Origin: JAUSNA01 sp964511965
GTDB lineage: Bacteria; Patescibacteriota; Microgenomatia; Levybacterales; GWA1-39-11
DNA length: 5,701 nucleotides
Direction: 5' to 3'
Assembly: GCA_964511965.1 (NCBI GenBank)
Contig: CAZEGF010000038.1
Location: 1 to 5,701 of the forward strand
In this document: positions 1-4,468 of the stretch, one piece after another
Layout of the letters: the number at the start of each line of letters is the position of its first letter
Numbering within the stretch: the stretch's first letter is position 1
Notes under the pieces: generated by a model
What the model was told of the DNA's origin: nothing
The model's input: only the letters and a program-made list of their open reading frames with translations
The model's database searches: none
Translations under genes and position numbers: made by a program

Positions 1-62
1 TTAGAGAGGCAAATGGAGAACGGCTCAAGACACTTGAAAAAAATGTAGAAATTATAAAATAG
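1..62 (+). CDS. C-terminal tail of a gene cut by the left window edge
   Basis: An open + strand frame enters from the left edge (codons from position 3) and ends at TAG 60-62. It encodes 19 residues ending KTLEKNVEIIK, a charged amphipathic helix of the kind often found at the end of a soluble protein. It runs convergently into the DUF4386-type gene and overlaps its last 11 bases, which would fit the tight packing of this window. The family cannot be named from so short a tail. Another frame gives a tail ending HLKKM with a stop at 46-48, so the frame choice rests on composition alone. Confidence 0.45.
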   Translation, partial: REANGERLKTLEKNVEIIK

Positions 63-711
63 AGCTTTTTTTATTAAAACCCTTTACTATAAGCCAGATT
101 CCAAGAGAAAATTCGAATAGAGCAACAAGGACAGCTGACAAACCAGCCAATGAGGAGTGTTGTCCAATAAACCCAAACATTACAGCAAAGTATCCTACGA
201 GAAGCAACGGACCTCCAAAAATTCCAATTAATGCTAGGCCTTTTGGAACGAGGTGTGATCTAAGAAGCATAAATCCGAGTAAGAGGTCACATATTGCTGG
301 CATAAAACTTTGTCCGAGAAGAAAAATTCGATCATACAAAATAGCAAGCGTGTGACTTACTGCTAATGACTCAACCCCTGCTCCACTCTGGCGTAAAGTA
401 ACAATTGAAAGGAGAAACGCAACACCCACAAAGATTGTACTAGATTCTAATATGCGGGCTGCAACTAACCCAAGAGCCAATGTTTCATTTTGTTTTTTAA
501 GAATCGGGAAAAGAACTACAGCTGTGCTAATTCCGGCAAGTGCAACGATCACTTCAAGAATTGCGCCAATAATAACTGTCGAATCAGGACCTGCTCCTAA
601 TATATAGTTTGCACTTTTTACTGCAGTGTAAAGAGAAAGCGTGGGAATTGAAACAAAAGTTAGAATATAAAGTATGCCTGCTGTTAGTGAAATTTGTCTT
701 TGAGAAGTCAT
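52..711 (-). CDS. DUF4386 family multi-pass membrane protein
   Basis: This 219-residue integral membrane protein is recognised as DUF4386 by its overall pattern. It starts with a short charged N-terminus and a hydrophobic first segment (about 7-29). Further hydrophobic segments lie near 46-70, 79-105, 117-133, 136-150, 157-181 and 189-209. The family-typical RILES motif is at 86-90, and an LVPKGLALIG stretch opens the sixth segment (about 154-163). The length is normal for the family, so the gene looks intact. The biochemical function of DUF4386 proteins is not known. It starts with ATG; upstream there is only a weak GG-containing Shine-Dalgarno (TAGGTAAG) and a TATAAA at 741-746 on the same strand. 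It lies downstream of the recombinase in the same direction, but the 779-804 hairpin separates them. Its last 11 bases overlap a convergent gene tail. Confidence 0.85.
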   Translation of the reverse strand: MTSQRQISLTAGILYILTFVSIPTLSLYTAVKSANYILGAGPDSTVIIGAILEVIVALAGISTAVVLFPILKKQNETLALGLVAARILESSTIFVGVAFLLSIVTLRQSGAGVESLAVSHTLAILYDRIFLLGQSFMPAICDLLLGFMLLRSHLVPKGLALIGIFGGPLLLVGYFAVMFGFIGQHSSLAGLSAVLVALFEFSLGIWLIVKGFNKKSSIL

Positions 712-740
712 ATTCTTACCTACAGTAAGTATGGTCTTTA

Positions 741-746
741 TTTATA
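741..746 (-). promoter_or_regulatory. possible -10 box of the DUF4386 gene
   Basis: The minus-strand hexamer TATAAA lies about 29 nt upstream of the ATG. No good -35 hexamer is seen at 16-18 nt. Transcription from it would give a leader of roughly 20-25 nt, unlike the leaderless arrangement of most other genes here. This is a weak call. Confidence 0.3.
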
Positions 747-778
747 CAAATTTCTATAACCAATTTCTAGTGTGGTGG

Positions 779-804
779 GTGCTCCCCGAAGGATCGGGGA
801 GCAC
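779..804 (-). terminator. strong GC hairpin after the recombinase gene
   Basis: There is a perfect 10-bp inverted repeat (GTGCTCCCCG and CGGGGAGCAC) with a 6-nt loop, 21 nt past the recombinase stop codon. Its position suggests a transcription terminator or 3' mRNA-stabilising structure for the recombinase. It has no T-run on either strand, so it is not a canonical intrinsic terminator. Its GC richness matches the recombinase block rather than the AT-rich gene on its other side. A protein-binding palindrome is the alternative. Confidence 0.5.
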
Positions 805-825
805 GGGTCGTAACCGATGGTAGCA

Positions 826-1683
826 TCAGCGGAAATGATTAAGCTTGTTGCTTTCCGAAAGACCTAGTGTCTGACGGATACGATCTTCCGGCACTCCGTC
901 ACGGAGCATGCGCTTTGCGGCGGTATTGCGAAGTAGTCTCGGACTACACATAGTGATGCCGACTTTATTCGCGCAATCTCTAATGATGATCCAAAGTGCC
1001 TGACGGCACATGACCTCTCCTTTTTGCCCGAGGAATATGAAAGGACTCTTCCTACTTCCTTGAATACTGTACCTCTCGAATCCGACGTAAGACAAAATGT
1101 CCTGCGTGCAGTCTTCGGGGAGTGTAATAACACGACTCTTTCCTCTGTGAGTTACGACGAGCGTCCCATCGATTTCATCGAAATCATCGAGCCGGAGCCC
1201 GACAATCTCGCTTGAGTTGAGACCTAGTCTGACTGCCAGACATATCATCGCGCTGTCACGCTTGGGCATGAACCTCTTACTTCTGCAAGCAGCAAGAAGT
1301 ACCTCTGCTTGATCATCGCTTAACGCCTCAACTTCTTTGCGAACAACAATTGGACCGGTCAAATCCATTGCCGGGTTGGTGGGTGTCAGGCCCAAATTCT
1401 CCGTAAAGTCGAAGAACGTCCTTATACACGACACTCTGCGTGCGAGCGTCGCGCTTGAGGCTCCTTCACTCATGAGATGGGAGACGTACGCTTGGAGATC
1501 TTGTGCCGAAACGTCGGCGAGATTGCCCTTGCTTTGGTTTGCGAAGAATTCTCTCAGCTGGGTCAGATCGTTGTGGTAAGCACTGATCGTGTTGCCAGAA
1601 GCATTCCTTTCGTCCCTCATGAAAATGAGAAACTCTTCGGTAGCTTGGTTCCACCGGGTGGTTGCGACTGTGGTTGAAGCCAT
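826..1683 (-). CDS. XerC/D-like tyrosine recombinase with degenerate active site
   Basis: This 285-residue protein has the full two-domain architecture of a tyrosine recombinase. The N-terminal SAM-like core-binding domain covers about 10-108 (TISAYHNDL at 32-40, ATLARRVSCIRTFF at 78-91). The catalytic domain covers about 118-285 (SSEIVGLRLDDFD at 157-169, GKSRVITLP at 181-189, SPRLLRNTAAKRML at 247-260, LGLSES at 273-278). Aligned by eye to XerD, the six catalytic positions read Asn156 for Arg, Lys182 kept, Arg249 for His, Arg252 kept, Leu275 for His and Phe284 for the nucleophilic Tyr. The protein stops one residue later, so the usual C-terminal tail is absent too. It probably binds DNA but should not cleave it. 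The fold and open frame are otherwise well kept, which argues against simple decay. It has a strong AAGGAG Shine-Dalgarno 6 nt before ATG and is clearly GC-richer than its neighbours (33 of 60 bases at 901-960 against 14 of 60 at 2341-2400). Confidence 0.9.
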   Translation of the reverse strand: MASTTVATTRWNQATEEFLIFMRDERNASGNTISAYHNDLTQLREFFANQSKGNLADVSAQDLQAYVSHLMSEGASSATLARRVSCIRTFFDFTENLGLTPTNPAMDLTGPIVVRKEVEALSDDQAEVLLAACRSKRFMPKRDSAMICLAVRLGLNSSEIVGLRLDDFDEIDGTLVVTHRGKSRVITLPEDCTQDILSYVGFERYSIQGSRKSPFIFLGQKGEVMCRQALWIIIRDCANKVGITMCSPRLLRNTAAKRMLRDGVPEDRIRQTLGLSESNKLNHFR

Positions 1684-1689
1684 TACTTT

Positions 1690-1695
1690 CTCCTT
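1690..1695 (-). promoter_or_regulatory. Shine-Dalgarno of the recombinase gene
   Basis: The minus-strand AAGGAG lies 6 nt before the ATG at 1683-1681. It is the only strong Shine-Dalgarno sequence in the window and fixes this start codon. Confidence 0.8.
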
Positions 1696-1724
1696 CGGTT
1701 ACTTGTTCAGGTGCTTTGGACAAT

Positions 1725-1747
1725 CCCGCGCGCTTTAGATTTGCGGG
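1725..1747 (-). other. possible hairpin in the recombinase 5' leader
   Basis: Minus-strand CCCGC and GCGGG can pair across a 13-nt loop inside the roughly 70-nt GC-rich leader between the -10 box and the start codon. The stem is only 5 bp, so it may be incidental. It does not cover the Shine-Dalgarno. Confidence 0.25.
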
Positions 1748-1762
1748 GTATCCATTGCGCAG

Positions 1763-1792
1763 ATTATACCTTAATGGTTCAAATTATGCTTA
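1763..1792 (-). promoter_or_regulatory. promoter of the recombinase gene
   Basis: A consensus minus-strand -10 box TATAAT lies at 1768-1763. The best -35 candidate is a weak TAAGCA at 1792-1787, with an 18-bp spacer. Transcription should begin near 1757 and give a leader of about 70 nt carrying a Shine-Dalgarno. The promoter sits directly after the end of the upstream 102-residue gene (stop at 1799), with no terminator between, so read-through from that gene is also possible. CCATT (1752-1756) and AATGG (1773-1777) form an inverted repeat bracketing the -10 box. Confidence 0.6.
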
Positions 1793-1798
1793 TGAGGT

Positions 1799-2107
1799 TT
1801 AGTGTAGGATGCCGAGTAGAAATAAGGTAAAAAGAACGACGGGAACTATCCCAAAATATAGAAGCGTTCTTGTAAAAAGGTAGGTTGCTTCTTTTTTCTT
1901 TCCATCAAGATAAAGTTGGATTGGTTGATAGAGAAAAAAGTATCCCATCAGAGCTGCTGAAAAAGTGAAAAGTGACAAAAATGCAATGGGTGCAAACATA
2001 GTATCGGGCTTTCCCTTATTGATGTGAGATACATAATTCAGAGCTGTGCTTATAAGTATGATGTATCCTAAAGCGCTTGCGGAATTAATCAAAGGATTTT
2101 TTGTCAT
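1799..2107 (-). CDS. small three-pass membrane protein, unknown function
   Basis: This 102-residue hydrophobic protein belongs to no family I can name. Three membrane segments are predicted at about 8-27, 38-60 and 79-101. A lysine-rich loop (DGKKKEA, 68-74) between the second and third segments probably faces the cytoplasm. There is no cleavable signal peptide and there are no catalytic motifs. It begins 18 nt after the alpha/beta hydrolase gene on the same strand, so it is probably co-transcribed. A minus-strand TATAAT at 2122-2117, 9 nt before the ATG, could also give it its own short-leader transcript. Base composition matches the AT-rich neighbours rather than the recombinase that follows. 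That it is a real gene is likely from its coherent membrane pattern, ATG start and spacing. Confidence 0.75.
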   Translation of the reverse strand: MTKNPLINSASALGYIILISTALNYVSHINKGKPDTMFAPIAFLSLFTFSAALMGYFFLYQPIQLYLDGKKKEATYLFTRTLLYFGIVPVVLFTLFLLGILH

Positions 2108-2116
2108 ATCTTTCTA

Positions 2117-2122
2117 ATTATA
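2117..2122 (-). promoter_or_regulatory. possible internal -10 box for the 102-residue membrane protein
   Basis: A perfect minus-strand TATAAT lies in the 18-nt gap between the hydrolase and membrane protein genes, ending 9 nt before the ATG. The geometry resembles the other short-leader promoters in this window, but the upstream TG extension is missing. Confidence 0.4.
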
Positions 2123-2125
2123 CTC

Positions 2126-2857
2126 TTAAGAAGCAAATCCTTCTTTTAATTTAGCCAGCTCTTCTTTGTAGACTTCTTGCGCTGCATCAAATGACCACGG
2201 GCTATGGTCTTGTCCTTCAAGAACCATACATGATTCTCCTTTTCTTTTGACAATTTCAAAAACCTTATCTCTCAAATCTTTGCTTATATATTTATCATTT
2301 TCGCCATAAACAAGATGAATTTTCCCGTTATATACTTCTAAACATTCAAAAAAATTAGTATTTTGTGCTTCTTTCCAAAATTTACCTTTGTATTTTTGTC
2401 CACCCTCCTCAATAATCTCATTGTCATTTCCTTTATAATCTCCTTCGTTTACTCCGGGAACCCAAAGCAATATGCATGACACTCTATTTTTTATATCTTG
2501 ATTGGAAGTTGAGATTACTGAGGCTGCTGCCCCCATACTTTGTCCCAACAATGAAACTTTATAGTTTAAGTCTAGGAATTTTTTTGCAAAATAAGTAATT
2601 GCATTCACCCATTCATCATAAGAGACATCGATATAGTCACCATCAGAATTACCACTGTTCGGTAAATCAATTCTTAAAACAGAATATCCATCTTTGTTAA
2701 GAAGTTTTTGGAAATCTACAAATTGCCTGGCTGGACCCGTGCTATTTCCTCGAAATCCATGAGACATGATAATAATTTTCTTTTGCTCTGGATCCGGTTC
2801 TGATAAATAGCAGAAAATTTTTTTGTTGTTGAAGGTATCAAAAAAAACTTTTTCCAC
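2126..2857 (-). CDS. alpha/beta hydrolase (serine hydrolase, S33/esterase-like)
   Basis: This 243-residue protein has a complete alpha/beta hydrolase pattern. The oxyanion-hole strand is SHGFRGN (32-38), followed by the RIDLPNSGNSDG motif (62-73). The nucleophile elbow GQSMG puts Ser107 at the tip, the acid is Asp188 in VYGENDKYI, and the catalytic His is His218 in EGQDHSPW. All three triad residues are present, so it should be active, probably as a cytoplasmic esterase or small-acyl hydrolase. The substrate cannot be read from sequence. It starts with GTG (rc of 2855-2857). The frame is blocked two codons upstream by TAA, and the next internal Met (31) would remove the first strands, so GTG is the only sensible start. 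It follows the 159-residue gene after 9 nt with no Shine-Dalgarno, which suggests translational coupling or re-initiation. Confidence 0.92.
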   Translation of the reverse strand: MEKVFFDTFNNKKIFCYLSEPDPEQKKIIIMSHGFRGNSTGPARQFVDFQKLLNKDGYSVLRIDLPNSGNSDGDYIDVSYDEWVNAITYFAKKFLDLNYKVSLLGQSMGAAASVISTSNQDIKNRVSCILLWVPGVNEGDYKGNDNEIIEEGGQKYKGKFWKEAQNTNFFECLEVYNGKIHLVYGENDKYISKDLRDKVFEIVKRKGESCMVLEGQDHSPWSFDAAQEVYKEELAKLKEGFAS

Positions 2858-2866
2858 GAAGATTTA

Positions 2867-3346
2867 CTAACTATTTGCAGCTTCCCAGGCATTAGCTTTA
2901 TCTTTAATTTTTTTAACCTGGGCTTGCAAGAAAGGTTGTAGTTCTGTTTTATCGTCAAACACGATACCTTTAGCTTCAAAATAATGTTTAAGTTGTTCTC
3001 TGATTTGAACATCACTCATCTCAAGCGCTTGAGGAATTATTTCAGCTCCACCATCCAAAGCCTGTGCAAACGCACGCATTGCATTTGGGTCATCCATCAC
3101 AGCCCCTCCGGGTTTGCGTTGATATGTCTCTACTCCTTTTCCAACAATAACAAAAGCAGAGGCAGGTAAAAGCTCTTGTGATTCAACGGCAGCTTTAAGT
3201 GTCTGCGTGTCTCCACCCCAACCAACTACATTTAATCCATCAGCATCTCTTTGGGTAAGTATTGTTGCGAGTTTACTAAATTCGCTTCGGCCAATCTGCT
3301 CCGGTCCTTGTGGGATTTCTACTCCCTCTACTCCTTCATCTGGCAT
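2867..3346 (-). CDS. hypothetical soluble protein, first gene of a three-gene cluster
   Basis: I do not recognise this 159-residue protein. It has no signal peptide or membrane segment. The N-terminus is acidic and glycine-rich (PDEGVEGVEIPQG, 2-14). A hydrophobic, strand-like stretch follows (ASAFVIVGKG, about 62-71). The remainder is helical and charged, ending in a lysine-rich amphipathic helix (about 138-155). Its composition is richer in Ala, Gly and Gln than the neighbouring proteins, and its DNA is locally GC-rich (34 of 60 bases at 3061-3120). It heads the minus-strand cluster with the alpha/beta hydrolase (9 nt downstream) and a small membrane protein, so a shared role is possible but unproven. 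Translation probably starts at the ATG at 3346-3344 on an mRNA with almost no leader, because an extended -10 ends 9 nt upstream. Confidence 0.75.
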   Translation of the reverse strand: MPDEGVEGVEIPQGPEQIGRSEFSKLATILTQRDADGLNVVGWGGDTQTLKAAVESQELLPASAFVIVGKGVETYQRKPGGAVMDDPNAMRAFAQALDGGAEIIPQALEMSDVQIREQLKHYFEAKGIVFDDKTELQPFLQAQVKKIKDKANAWEAANS

Positions 3347-3355
3347 ATCTAATTG

Positions 3356-3383
3356 ATTCTAACAAATTATCATTTTTTTACAA
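3356..3383 (-). promoter_or_regulatory. extended -10 promoter of the 159-residue/hydrolase/membrane cluster
   Basis: Minus-strand TGTTAGAAT (3364-3356) forms an extended -10, ending 9 nt before the ATG. TTGTAA at 3383-3378 is a plausible -35 hexamer with a 16-bp spacer. Initiation 6-7 nt downstream of the -10 would leave a leader of only 2-3 nt. No Shine-Dalgarno is visible. Confidence 0.6.
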
Positions 3384-3390
3384 ACTTATA

Positions 3391-3669
3391 TCAAAAACCA
3401 AAGCAAACATTTCCAATACATGCCCATGGTAGGTCTCCATCTAAATACCATTTATCATGATATTTAACAATTTTAATTGTGCTGCTATCTTTTAACTGGC
3501 ACACACCATAAGTACTTTTTCTTTCAAGGAGTTTCATGCAACCGCGGAATGCATAATAATTTTCAAAAGTACTATGCGCTTTTCGAAGATAAAGCCACTG
3601 ATTGAATGCAAATAAAAAGATGAGAGAAATTGCTACAATTACTAAGACCACTACTAACTTTTTCACCAT
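3391..3669 (-). CDS. membrane-anchored small protein with four cysteines, unknown function
   Basis: This 92-residue protein opens with VKK and a strongly hydrophobic segment (about 5-28) followed by positive residues (R29, K30). It could be an uncleaved signal anchor or a signal peptide. No lipobox cysteine is seen. The remaining 60 or so residues would lie outside the membrane and contain four cysteines (44, 57, 84, 89), an arrangement that could make two disulfides. A TIKIVKYHDKWYLDGDLPW stretch (64-82) looks like short beta strands of a small folded domain. I know of no named family. The ATG at 3669 lies only 3 nt after a TATAAT box. Codon 2 is GTG and lies 6 nt after it, so a leaderless mRNA might start at GTG (3666) instead. 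An AGAGAGGA sequence about 10 nt upstream of the ATG is an alternative Shine-Dalgarno. It is divergent from the 69-residue gene. Confidence 0.78.
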   Translation of the reverse strand: MVKKLVVVLVIVAISLIFLFAFNQWLYLRKAHSTFENYYAFRGCMKLLERKSTYGVCQLKDSSTIKIVKYHDKWYLDGDLPWACIGNVCFGF

Positions 3670-3672
3670 TTT

Positions 3673-3678
3673 ATTATA
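3673..3678 (-). promoter_or_regulatory. -10 box of the four-cysteine protein gene
   Basis: A perfect minus-strand TATAAT ends 3 nt before the ATG and 6 nt before an in-frame GTG at codon 2. If used, it makes the transcript leaderless and favours the GTG start. It lacks the TG extension seen at other starts in the window. Confidence 0.4.
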
Positions 3679-3694
3679 GTCCTCTCTTTTACTA

Positions 3695-3703
3695 TGTTAC
3701 AAT
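3695..3703 (+). promoter_or_regulatory. extended -10 promoter of the 69-residue gene
   Basis: TGTTACAAT is an extended -10, and the ATG begins after a 7-nt gap (TTGAGCA). Initiation at the usual distance puts the transcript start on or next to the ATG. No Shine-Dalgarno or convincing -35 is visible. The element shares the 41-nt divergent gap with the promoter of the four-cysteine gene. Confidence 0.6.
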
Positions 3704-3710
3704 TTGAGCA

Positions 3711-3920
3711 ATGAATCTTAAAAATGATAGTTACACAATTTATCTTGGAACAAAAAATTTTACAGAAAAGTATTATAAAGACAAAGATGGATGGCTGAAA
3801 ATTACGGGGAAGGGAAATACATTTAGAATGACTGCTGAACAAGTTTTAAATCATGTGCTTCCGGCTATTGCAAAGGTAAAGCCAAATATAATTTTAAAAG
3901 TTGAACATTGCAAGGATTGA
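3711..3920 (+). CDS. conserved-looking 69-residue hypothetical protein
   Basis: This short soluble protein has the look of a small folded domain. Residues 7-25 (YTIYLGT and FTEKYYKDK) and the GWLKITGKGNTFRMT segment (27-41) suggest strands. The helix AEQVLNHVLPAIA (42-54) is followed by a final strand, NIILKVEH (59-66). It has a single Cys near the end and no membrane segment. I do not recognise a named family. A properly placed promoter, an ATG start and a well-organised hydrophobic pattern make it a credible gene despite its size. It is transcribed alone, divergently from the four-cysteine gene and convergently with the DUF1801 gene, 37 nt away. Confidence 0.72.
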   Translation: MNLKNDSYTIYLGTKNFTEKYYKDKDGWLKITGKGNTFRMTAEQVLNHVLPAIAKVKPNIILKVEHCKD

Positions 3921-3930
3921 AAGAAGTGAT

Positions 3931-3960
3931 TTGGAGAAGGTAATACTCCCAATTTATTTA
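3931..3960. terminator. possible weak terminator between convergent genes
   Basis: TTGGAG (3931-3936) can pair with CTCCCAA (3946-3952) with one bulged C and a 9-nt loop, followed on the + strand by an AT-rich TTTATTTA. It lies between the 69-residue and DUF1801 stop codons, where a shared terminator would be expected, but the stem is short and imperfect. Confidence 0.3.
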
Positions 3961-4377
3961 TGTAGAATACATTCTTTTTGCGTGGAAAGAATTGTCGATA
4001 AGAGTTGCTAATATTTTTTGATCCACATCTGAAAGTTTGTTGATGTACAAGCATCCCCCTCCCTCTTTATGTTTGCCAAGTTTTGTTAATAAATCTTTGT
4101 TTTTTTCATTTCCATGCATGATATAGAGAGTTAAATTTGCTTTCCGGGGAGAAAATCCAACCAGCATCCAGTCTCCTTCTTGTCTACTTTTTTCAGATTT
4201 ATAATGATATTTTCCAAATCCTACAATACTACTACCCCACATTACCGCTTTTTCACCGGTTACTTTTTCAAACATTTCAAGAAGAACAAAGCTGTCCTGT
4301 TTTTTCTGTTGGGGTTCTATTGAATTTAAAAAATCTTCCGGGTCCTGAACGGTGACTTTTGTTTTGAGTTCTGACAC
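3958..4377 (-). CDS. DUF1801 domain protein
   Basis: This is a full-length DUF1801 protein, a YdhG/CyaY-like alpha-beta domain. Counted from the upstream TTG at 4383, it carries the family's three signatures: VMWGSSIVGFGKYHY (47-61), GFSPRKANLTLYIM (76-89) and LGKHKEGGGCLYINKLSDVD (102-121). DUF1801 proteins are cytoplasmic and their biochemical role is not settled. The frame can open at TTG 4383, but that codon directly abuts the TATAAT box and could not be on the transcript. The GTG at 4377, two codons later, lies 6 nt after the box and suits a leaderless mRNA, so I start there (139 residues). Both choices leave the domain untouched. It stands alone on the minus strand, convergent with the 69-residue gene and divergent from the S51-like gene. 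Confidence 0.93.
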   Translation of the reverse strand: MSELKTKVTVQDPEDFLNSIEPQQKKQDSFVLLEMFEKVTGEKAVMWGSSIVGFGKYHYKSEKSRQEGDWMLVGFSPRKANLTLYIMHGNEKNKDLLTKLGKHKEGGGCLYINKLSDVDQKILATLIDNSFHAKRMYST

Positions 4378-4383
4378 ACTCAA

Positions 4384-4392
4384 ATTATAACA
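4384..4392 (-). promoter_or_regulatory. extended -10 promoter of the DUF1801 gene
   Basis: Minus-strand TGTTATAAT is a perfect extended -10 (TGn plus TATAAT). Six nucleotides (TTGAGT) separate it from GTG at 4377. There is no -35 hexamer at normal spacing, which an extended -10 can tolerate. It decides the start codon of the gene. Confidence 0.65.
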
Positions 4393-4454
4393 GGAAAGTA
4401 TTTCGCTAATGTAGCATCAACACACCTCTCCTTTAAGTGGAATTTAATTTCGTA

Positions 4455-4463
4455 TGTTAAAAT
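4455..4463 (+). promoter_or_regulatory. extended -10 promoter of the S51-like gene
   Basis: TGTTAAAAT is followed after 5 nt by ATG at 4469. This places the transcript start at or next to that ATG and makes the upstream in-frame ATG at 4454 part of the promoter. A TTTAAT at 4443-4448, 5 nt before 4454, is the competing alternative. Confidence 0.5.
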
Positions 4464-4468
4464 TTGAC

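Noticed and set aside
768..828. Possible frameshift or stop readthrough extending the recombinase to recover a catalytic Tyr.
   Set aside because: The alignment already puts Phe284 exactly at the Tyr position without gaps. The sequence past the TGA, in frame, gives no Xer-like tail and soon runs into the hairpin.
826..1683. Toxin-antitoxin or defence island around the recombinase.
   Set aside because: No neighbour resembles a nuclease, helicase, methylase, toxin or antitoxin family. DUF4386, DUF1801, VOC and S51-like proteins are ordinary accessory genes.
1024..1723. Several open frames on both strands overlapping the recombinase gene.
   Set aside because: They are by-products of GC-rich coding sequence. 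None has a ribosome site, promoter or protein-like pattern, whereas the recombinase frame has clear family motifs.
1751..1794. Possible dif-like or att site next to the recombinase (TTGCGCAGATTATAC and TTATGCTTATG look faintly like Xer arms).
   Set aside because: No 11-6-11 arrangement gives two convincing arms, and the TATAAT there is better explained as the gene's -10 box. No flanking direct repeats were found.
2716..3015. An open minus-strand frame spanning the hydrolase/159-residue gene junction.
   Set aside because: Its translation is low-complexity and rich in Lys, Leu and Asn, and it overlaps two better-supported genes in another frame.
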